A stretch of DNA of 64,000 nt, taken from positions 62,001-126,000 of the forward strand of contig JBMNJV010000001.1 of assembly GCA_050951845.1 (NCBI GenBank), written 5' to 3'. Source of the DNA: UBA5436 sp050951845. Its GTDB lineage: Bacteria > Bacillota > Clostridia > Saccharofermentanales > DTU023. The position numbers and the translations under genes are program-made. The notes beneath the pieces were generated by a model. The model was not told the origin of the DNA. It saw only the letters and a list, made by a program, of their open reading frames with translations, and did no database searches. How positions within the stretch are numbered: position 1 is the stretch's first letter; each line of letters begins with the position of its first letter. Shown here in pieces: positions 60,889-64,000 of the stretch.

Positions 60889-60974
60889 TCTTCTATTTTA
60901 TGGCGTAGAATTCAGGTCCAGAGAAATCCCGACATCGGCAGCCGAGATCTTCTATTTTATGGCGTGTAATTCAG
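60889..60974. repeat. pair of ~27-bp direct repeats, 59-bp period
   Basis: tcttctattttatggcgt plus aattcag occurs at 60889 and again at 60948, differing by one or two bases near the end. The gap between the EFR1 and phosphoesterase genes carries no gene. The upstream bases tactgatatatttatcat near 60804 recur in the relic at 62523. Confidence 0.6.
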
Positions 60975-61007
60975 AGCAACGTCCTGCTGATTCAACAACA
61001 GTATTCT

Positions 61008-61763
61008 TTATAAAAACAAATAATTATTCTTGTAACCACCCAGGATCGGTGCCATCTTTTCGCCTGTTTTTTTCATGAAATCGGAATCTAAATCCCGTGC
61101 ATGTACAGGACATATACCGATACAGCGCATACAGCTGATGCATTGATCTTTATCGGTCATACGGGGATTATCAAAGTCAATCGCAGAAACCGGACAATTT
61201 TTTGCACATAAACCGCAGGCGATACAGTTTTCATTTCCCTCGGGTTTGAAAGGCAGAACATTGTAGTCTTTATATATATCATGACTTCCCGGAAGATCTA
61301 ACGGACCATATTCATGACTTTTTAGTTTATTCTGAATTTTTTCGGCAAAACCAGTTAGTTCGGCAGAATCTTTCGCATCAGGACGACCTGTTGCATACTG
61401 ACGAAAAATTGAATGTTCAGCAACTGCTGCAATAGCGGCAATGCAAACAAAACCAAGTTTTTCTAACGTATCTTGCAGCTCAGTCAAAGTATCCTCCCAA
61501 GCACGATTACCATAAACACAATTGAGGATTGCTTTTGCTCCATGTGCGGAAATTTTTCGGAGTCGTTCGATTACAATTTTAGGAACTCGCCCGCCATATG
61601 TAGGAACAGATACAACACAAAGATCTTGTTCAGCTAAACTTAAGCTTTCAATTTCCTGACATAAATCAATTTCTTGATACTCATCCGACAAAGATTTCAC
61701 AAGAATATCTGCAACCTTTTTTGTACCGCCTGTCGGACTGAAATGAATACTGTAATGTGACAT
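61008..61763 (-). CDS. EFR1-family flavodoxin-ferredoxin protein
   Basis: 251 residues. A flavodoxin-like half starts HYSIHFSPTGGTKKVADIL and contains SVPTYGGRVP for FMN binding. The C-terminal half has two 4Fe-4S clusters: CIACGLCAKNCPVSAIDF and CISCMRCIGICPVHA. EFR1 proteins are internal electron carriers widespread in anaerobic Clostridia. GGGAGGT ribosome site. Monocistronic as far as I can see; redox partner unknown. Confidence 0.92.
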   Translation of the reverse strand: MSHYSIHFSPTGGTKKVADILVKSLSDEYQEIDLCQEIESLSLAEQDLCVVSVPTYGGRVPKIVIERLRKISAHGAKAILNCVYGNRAWEDTLTELQDTLEKLGFVCIAAIAAVAEHSIFRQYATGRPDAKDSAELTGFAEKIQNKLKSHEYGPLDLPGSHDIYKDYNVLPFKPEGNENCIACGLCAKNCPVSAIDFDNPRMTDKDQCISCMRCIGICPVHARDLDSDFMKKTGEKMAPILGGYKNNYLFL

Positions 61764-61924
61764 AATATCATGACCTCCCCTTCAAAACACTTACCATGCA
61801 GTTAATAAACTCTAATTTATTATTCATTATATCAAAAACATTTTTCTCCGGTTGGCTTATCCCTATCGGGAACTACATAGGATGTTTTCCGTAATGTACG
61901 TTTCCTCATGAGATTATTTTCAGG

Positions 61925-62368
61925 TCATTCCGGTCTGGTAAAGATTTCCAGCTTTCCTGTCTCCATATCGATGACTGCAAGCATACAGGTTGGCATGATT
62001 AGAATCTGACCTGTCAAGTCTTCGGCCAGGGCTTCTATTTCCGGATTGTGACCTATCAGGAGGAGGGAGTCAAAGTTCACTTGCTTTATAAGACCCTTAA
62101 GGGTATAAACTGATGCGGCGTAGATTTCATCCATGTATTCAATTTCTCCCTGATAGGCATAAGACTCCAGTAGCAGATCCAGGGTCTCCCTTGTTCTCTG
62201 CGCACCGGAACAGAATATGCGATCAATTTCAAAGGCCTTTTCTTGAAAATACTTACCCATAGCCTCAGCTTGTCTCCTGCCCCGGCTATTTAAGGGCCTG
62301 TCATAGTCTCTGAGTGCGGGATTACTCCAGCTGCTCTTGGCGTGTCTCAGCAAATATAATTTTTTCAT
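61925..62368 (-). CDS. SixA-like histidine phosphatase
   Basis: 147 residues from the ATG at 62368, which has GAGGTGATTCC before it. A longer frame extends upstream through a gene relic and is not used. The phosphatase motif is LLRHAKSSW (catalytic His9), with a second His in LIGHNPEI and the DYDRPLNSRGRRQA motif typical of SixA-like enzymes. It would remove phosphate from histidine or phosphoesters in the cytosol; no histidine kinase is nearby. No regulatory sequence recognised. Confidence 0.9.
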   Translation of the reverse strand: MKKLYLLRHAKSSWSNPALRDYDRPLNSRGRRQAEAMGKYFQEKAFEIDRIFCSGAQRTRETLDLLLESYAYQGEIEYMDEIYAASVYTLKGLIKQVNFDSLLLIGHNPEIEALAEDLTGQILIMPTCMLAVIDMETGKLEIFTRPE

Positions 62369-62462
62369 GGAATCACCTCGTATTTTATTTTTTATTTTCC
62401 TGCTATTCCTGCCAATAGTATAGGCACAAAGGACTGTTCTTTGGTTTGGCTTTACATATGTA

Positions 62463-62560
62463 TAAGGAACCAACAAACCGGGCGAAAGTTCTGAAACAAT
62501 ATCACGATAAAAAAGTATAACCCTGATATATTTCTGATAAACAGTATAACATCCGGTACA
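62463..62560 (-). pseudogene. relic of a second copy of the metallophosphoesterase gene and its upstream region
   Basis: 62463-62516 matches 59693-59746 (coding FYRDIVSELSPGLLVP versus YYRDIVSEPLPGLFVP). 62523-62560 matches 60805-60842, the region just upstream of the fusion gene (e.g. aaacagtataacatc in both). In the relic the two segments are only six bases apart, so about 1.05 kb of the gene is gone. It lies immediately upstream of the sixA-like gene. Confidence 0.75.
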
Positions 62561-62881
62561 TCTGGTTTGGCAGCATAATATTAAAAAATAATCTGTCTTA
62601 GTCAGGTAGTCAGGTCTGCCAGGAACGTATATCGCCAACATCAAAAAAAATCCGGAAAATACTGATTATAAATCCAAATTGTTGAGTAAGAACAAAAATC
62701 AAATAATACTACTTCGTTTCTTGTTCTGCATCTATCAAAGATCTCAATAAAACCTTTACAAAAAACCAAGCTGCTTCACCATTTTTCATCTAAATTTGAT
62801 AAGATAATCACTATAAATATTTGTTGCTTTCAATTATCAGTGTTTTTACAGATCAGCGAAAGTATAAAAGGGGAATTTGTT

Positions 62882-63673
62882 ATGAATCTTATACTTTTCT
62901 TTGTCAGTTTTTTAGCAAGTGTAGTGGGTGCTATCTGCGGAATCGGTGGCGGGGTCATCATAAAACCCCTGTTGGATAGCCTGTCGATCGCTTCCGTTTC
63001 CACCATAAGCTTTTTATCAGGATGCACGGTACTTGGTATGACACTATATTCCGTTTCCAAAAGTATAAGATCGGGAGATAGCCAGGTAGATTATAAAATC
63101 GCCACGCCTTTGGCAATTGGTGCCGCATTTGGCGGTGTCGCCGGAAAATATTTGTACACATCCATTAAAGACGCATCTCCTGATCCGGAACTGGTCGGGG
63201 CTTATCAGGCAATAGCTCTCGCAGTTATTACTGTCGGTACATTGATCTATACCATCTTCAAAGATAAAGTAAAAACACATCAATTAACAAATAAAGTCGC
63301 TTGTTTAGTTATCGGACTTTTACTTGGCATGATGTCCAGCTTTTTAGGAATCGGCGGTGGTCCGATCAACTTGGTAGTCTTATATTTCTTCTTTTCCATG
63401 TCCACCAAAATCGCTGCACAAAACAGTCTCTATATAATATTGCTCAGTCAAATTACAAGTGTTTTATCTACTATTCTTGCCGGAGAAGTACCGGAATTTT
63501 CAGTAATCTGGCTGGTTATTATGGTAATTGGCGGAATCGGCGGCGGTATAGCCGGAAGATACATCAATACTTTTATTGATGATGCAAAGGTCAATAAACT
63601 GTTTATCGGACTGATGGTAGTTATCATAGGAATCAGCATCTATAATTCATGGCGTTTCTTAAATGTTTCCTGA
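62882..63673 (+). CDS. TSUP/TauE-SafE-family permease (possible sulfite/organosulfonate exporter)
   Basis: 263 residues from the ATG at 62882 with AAGGGGA 8 bp upstream (a longer frame starts at 62840). About eight membrane helices in two homologous halves, each opening with the family loop: GAICGIGGGVIIKP and SSFLGIGGGPINL. Family members export sulfite, sulfoacetate or similar anions. The sulfite-reductase-like fusion at 42-45 kb fits a sulfur theme but is not a neighbour, so substrate is unassigned. A weak hairpin agtatt/aatact with a T-run at 63700-63738 may terminate it. Confidence 0.87.
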   Translation: MNLILFFVSFLASVVGAICGIGGGVIIKPLLDSLSIASVSTISFLSGCTVLGMTLYSVSKSIRSGDSQVDYKIATPLAIGAAFGGVAGKYLYTSIKDASPDPELVGAYQAIALAVITVGTLIYTIFKDKVKTHQLTNKVACLVIGLLLGMMSSFLGIGGGPINLVVLYFFFSMSTKIAAQNSLYIILLSQITSVLSTILAGEVPEFSVIWLVIMVIGGIGGGIAGRYINTFIDDAKVNKLFIGLMVVIIGISIYNSWRFLNVS

Positions 63674-63788
63674 AAAATGAACTACTCTGAAATTTTTAAA
63701 GTATTATTTACAAATTTTAGAAAATACTGATTTTTTATTTAATAGAAAAAAATATAAATTCAAGATAGGAAAAGATATAAATTCAAGA

Positions 63789-64000
63789 TTACCGGTTTCT
63801 CGCGACCAATTGAGCAAGATGTTGTAATTTGGGAAAAACATGCTCAAAGAACATCAAGTATCCTCGACAGAAACGATTTTGCAGATCTGCATTTTCGTTG
63901 ACGATACGATGACGATAACAACCATTACGACATAAATAAAAGAATTGACAATTCTTACAAGCTTCAGGTGTGACACGTGAACGATCCTCAAAATCCCGGG
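63789..64000 (-). CDS. 3' end of a radical SAM/SPASM protein, anaerobic sulfatase-maturase-like (partial)
   Basis: The last 70 codons of a gene running off the right edge. The reading contains CKNCQFFYLCRNGCYRHR, then NRFCRGYLMFFEHVFPKLQH, i.e. the SPASM cysteine pattern CxxCxxxxxC...C plus FCxGYxxFF found at the C terminus of AslB/anSME-type enzymes, which convert a sulfatase Cys or Ser to formylglycine. A peptide-modifying SPASM enzyme of another kind is possible, as the radical SAM core lies outside. The stop is TAA at 63789-63791. Confidence 0.8.
   Translation of the reverse strand, partial: RDFEDRSRVTPEACKNCQFFYLCRNGCYRHRIVNENADLQNRFCRGYLMFFEHVFPKLQHLAQLVARNR

Overview
The window looks like the chromosome of a low-to-mid GC, Gram-positive anaerobe of the Clostridia (Bacillota). 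The evidence is sortase C genes with LPXTG-type anchored pilins, Gram-positive Shine-Dalgarno sequences, a Cas2-DEDDh type I-E CRISPR system, EFR1 and flavodoxin/ferredoxin proteins, a sulfite-reductase-like fusion and the end of an anaerobic sulfatase-maturase-like radical SAM protein. I cannot fix the genus. No rRNA or tRNA gene was recognised.

Layout. (1) 1-13.5 kb, minus strand: a sortase-assembled pilus operon read as giant VWA/Cna-B tip adhesin, major pilin, minor pilin and two class C sortases. (2) 13.9-18.1 kb, minus: three tandem paralogues of an unrecognised family, two with an N-terminal XRE-like HTH, placed directly upstream of the pilus operon as candidate regulators. (3) 18.4-20 kb: a VTC-domain protein and a DUF4956 membrane protein with a terminator. 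(4) 20.3-25.6 kb: an AAA/DUF4143 ATPase and a heterodimeric ABC exporter whose gene junction carries a triplicated stop-start cassette. (5) 25.6-38 kb: an intergenic cluster of palindromes, a 36-repeat CRISPR array and a complete type I-E cas operon (cas3-cse1-cse2-cas7-cas5-cas6e-cas1-cas2/DEDDh). (6) 38-40 kb, plus: an AbrB antitoxin with a frameshifted PIN toxin, an inositol monophosphatase scrap, and a small ferredoxin / membrane Fe-S protein / ArsR operon. (7) 40.3-49.5 kb: 1-Cys peroxiredoxin, LysR, a divergent four-module oxidoreductase (CoA-disulfide reductase, rhodanese, siroheme reductase, ferredoxin), a FecCD-type metal/cofactor importer and an OxlT-like MFS transporter. (8) 49.5-58.7 kb, minus: a 2,860-residue wall-anchored surface protein followed by a DUF1349 protein. 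(9) 59-64 kb: a membrane-spanning metallophosphoesterase/flavin-reductase fusion, EFR1 ferredoxin, SixA-like phosphatase with a relic of the phosphoesterase gene upstream, a TSUP exporter, and the 3' end of a radical SAM/SPASM gene.

How it fits together. Two surface systems (pilus and giant adhesin) suggest a host- or biofilm-associated life. The CRISPR locus is intact, and its spacers include two pairs that hit homologous coding sites in related targets. The redox genes (4Fe-4S proteins, flavin enzymes, peroxiredoxin) fit an anaerobe coping with sulfur species and oxygen. Short tandem duplications recur across the window: pentapeptide, decapeptide, 15-, 26- and 44-bp arrays, and three ~30-bp intergenic pairs.
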